Of a stretch of 16,488 nucleotides of DNA, positions 15,173-16,488 are shown piece after piece. The notes under the pieces were generated by a model that was not told the DNA's origin, did not search any database, and saw only the letters and a program-made list of their open reading frames with translations. This DNA is from SCN-69-37 sp044507065. GTDB lineage: Bacteria; Acidobacteriota; Vicinamibacteria; Vicinamibacterales; SCN-69-37. The stretch spans positions 1-16,488 of the forward strand of contig JBIQJY010000070.1 in NCBI GenBank assembly GCA_044507065.1, in the 5' to 3' direction. The translations under genes were made by a program, and so were the position numbers. The first letter of the stretch is position 1. Each line of letters starts with the position of its first letter.

Positions 15173-16123
15173 ATGACTGACAGGAAGATCATCGCCGTTA
15201 TTGGTGCCACCGGAGCGCAGGGCGGGGGGCTGGCGCGCGCCATCCTGGCCGACCCGGAACGTCGCTTCGCCGTGCGCGCGATCACGCGCAAGACCGATTC
15301 GGACAAGGCGCGTGCGCTCGCCGAGGCGGGCGCCGAGGTCGTGGCCGGTGATGCCGACGATCCGCCCAGCCTCGACCGTGCGTTTGCGGGCGCCTACGGC
15401 GCGTTCCTGGTCACCAATTTCTGGGAGCACCTGTCGACGGACCGCGAACTGAAACAGGCGACCGCCATGGCACGCGCCACCAGGACCGCCGGTCTTGCAC
15501 ACGCGGTCTGGTCGACGCTCGAGGACACACGTCTCGATTTTCCACTCGACGATCCCCGCCTCAAGACGCTGCAGGGCAGGTACAAGGTGCCGCACTTCGA
15601 TGCCAAGGGGGAAGCCGACGCGGTCTTCGCGGCCGAGGCCGCGCCGACCAGCTACCTGATGGCCGCCTTCTACTGGGAGAATTTCATCTACTTCGGCCAG
15701 GGGCCACGCAAGGGCCCCGACGGCAACCTCGTGCTCGCGCTGCCGCTCGCCGGCGGCAAGCTGCCGGGCATCGCGGCCGAGGACATCGGCCGGTGTGCGT
15801 ACGGCATCTTCCGGCGCGGGCCCGCTGTGGCAGGCCAGCGCTTCGGCGTGGCCGGCGACGTCCTGTCGGGCCCGGAGTACGCGGCCGCCTTCTCGCGTCA
15901 TCTCGGTGCGCCCGTCTCGTTCTACGACATGCCGTTCGATGAGTACCGGGCACTCGGCTTCCCAGGCGCCGACGACATGGGCAACATGTTCGAACACCAC
16001 GCCATTCTCGGTGAGCAGTTCCGGCGTAATCGCTCGCCCGAGGTCGCACGCGCGCTCAACCCGGCGCTCCAGTCGTTCGACACGTGGCTGGCCGCGAACG
16101 CGTCGCGCATTCCGATTGGGTGA
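15173..16123 (+). CDS. NmrA/HSCARG-type NAD(P)-binding protein
   Basis: A 316-residue atypical short-chain-dehydrogenase-fold protein. The N-terminus IIAVIGATGAQGG (residues 6-18) is a Rossmann nucleotide-binding loop, followed by RAITRKTDSDKA, where the Arg suits NADPH. VTNFWEH, HFDAKGEAD, SYLMAAFYWENF and LGFPGADDMGNMF closely follow the layout of human NMRAL1 (HSCARG), an NADPH/NADP sensor. The Tyr-x3-Lys catalytic motif of true dehydrogenases is not evident, as in NmrA-type regulators. A redox-sensing regulatory or an oxidoreductase role are both possible. ATG 15173 has an AAGGGG 12 bases upstream. It is probably in one transcript with the DUF3565 gene and ends 24 bases from the convergent exporter gene. 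Confidence 0.88.
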   Translation: MTDRKIIAVIGATGAQGGGLARAILADPERRFAVRAITRKTDSDKARALAEAGAEVVAGDADDPPSLDRAFAGAYGAFLVTNFWEHLSTDRELKQATAMARATRTAGLAHAVWSTLEDTRLDFPLDDPRLKTLQGRYKVPHFDAKGEADAVFAAEAAPTSYLMAAFYWENFIYFGQGPRKGPDGNLVLALPLAGGKLPGIAAEDIGRCAYGIFRRGPAVAGQRFGVAGDVLSGPEYAAAFSRHLGAPVSFYDMPFDEYRALGFPGADDMGNMFEHHAILGEQFRRNRSPEVARALNPALQSFDTWLAANASRIPIG

Positions 16124-16124
16124 T

Positions 16125-16156
16125 CCCGCCTCGGCGCGTTCCAGGGTTCAGGCGGG
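16125..16156. terminator. Weak inverted repeat between convergent genes
   Basis: CCCGCCT (16125-16131) and AGGCGGG (16150-16156) are perfectly complementary with an 18-base loop. They lie across the convergent gap between the NmrA-like gene and the exporter gene. The right arm covers part of the exporter's stop codon. There is no T-tract and the loop is long, so a bidirectional terminator is only a weak suggestion. Confidence 0.2.
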
Positions 16157-16468
16157 CGCCGACAGCTTCATGAGGACGAGGCCCGACACGATGAGCGCCG
16201 CGGCCACGATTCGCATGGGCGTCAGCGCCTCGCCGAGAACGACGACGCCGACGATGAAGGCTCCCACGGCGCCGATACCGGTCCAGACCATGTAGGCCGT
16301 CCCGAGCGGCAGCGTCTTCATCGAGATCGACAGCAGGCCGAAGCTGGCGAACATCGCGAGGAACGTCACGACGCTCGGTCCGAGCCGCGTGAAGCCCTGG
16401 GAGAGCTTCATCGTGAACGCCCAGACGATCTCGAGCACTCCGGCGGCAAGCAACAGCATCCAGGCCAT
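16148..16468 (-). CDS. sugE: SMR-family exporter, SugE/Gdx (guanidinium) subtype
   Basis: A four-helix small multidrug-resistance protein of 106 residues that works as a dual-topology dimer. The essential proton/substrate carboxylate is E13 in GVLEIVWAFTMKLSQGF. The VWAFTMKLSQGF context with W16, and LPLGTAYMVWTGIGAVGA, follow E. coli SugE/Gdx closely and differ from the EmrE drug-exporter subtype. Gdx proteins exchange guanidinium ion for protons. The ATG at 16468 has GAGG five bases upstream. Only 20 bases upstream of the start are in the window, so a guanidine riboswitch, common ahead of such genes, cannot be assessed. Subtype assignment is good but rests on a few residues. Confidence 0.92.
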   Translation of the reverse strand: MAWMLLLAAGVLEIVWAFTMKLSQGFTRLGPSVVTFLAMFASFGLLSISMKTLPLGTAYMVWTGIGAVGAFIVGVVVLGEALTPMRIVAAALIVSGLVLMKLSAPA

Positions 16469-16488
16469 GTCGGCCTCATTCTCGCATG

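Overview
This is a very GC-rich, gene-dense bacterial chromosome segment. It has no mobile element, tRNA, rRNA or CRISPR array, and no gene-free stretch longer than about 100 bases. Its features are an outer-membrane efflux system, FtsH, an ECF sigma factor with a zinc anti-sigma factor, a quinol-linked molybdoenzyme operon and predicted near-leaderless promoters. These fit a GC-rich Gram-negative such as an Acidobacteriota (Vicinamibacteria-like) or a similar soil lineage. That placement is inference; no phylogenetic marker is present.

Left arm (1-5828, minus strand): a tripartite RND efflux operon read right to left. The order is TolC-like outer-membrane factor, lipoprotein membrane-fusion adaptor, 1057-residue RND permease, and a small DUF2892 (YgaP-type) membrane protein cut by the window edge. 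Its last two junctions are 4-base start/stop overlaps.

Centre-left (5889-8733, plus strand): a divergent operon of an ECF sigma factor, a soluble HxxxCxxC zinc anti-sigma factor (4-base overlap) and an FtsH-family AAA+ metalloprotease 5 bases further on. The roughly 60-base divergent region holds a -10-like TACAAT placed so that the sigma mRNA should be leaderless. A GGACC/GGTCC inverted repeat surrounds it.

Centre-right (8763-14917, plus strand): a six-gene operon that is the most interesting part. It encodes a NarI-like dihaem cytochrome b with a C-terminal double-CxxC domain, a nitrate-reductase-like Mo-bisMGD catalytic subunit with one [4Fe-4S] cluster and a Cys Mo ligand, and a four-cluster ferredoxin subunit. 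It continues with a membrane-anchored Rieske protein carrying an atypical cluster-binding loop, a 75-residue two-helix membrane protein, and a TDT/SLAC1-family anion channel. The last three genes are joined to their upstream neighbours by 4-base overlaps. The set reads as a quinol-linked, probably nitrate-reducing complex with an extra Rieske branch and its own anion channel. A hairpin lies at the predicted 5' end of the transcript and another just after the last stop codon.

Right end (14933-16468): a small DUF3565 protein behind a second near-leaderless promoter, then an HSCARG/NmrA-type NAD(P)-binding protein. Convergent to these is an SMR-family exporter of the SugE/Gdx (guanidinium) type.
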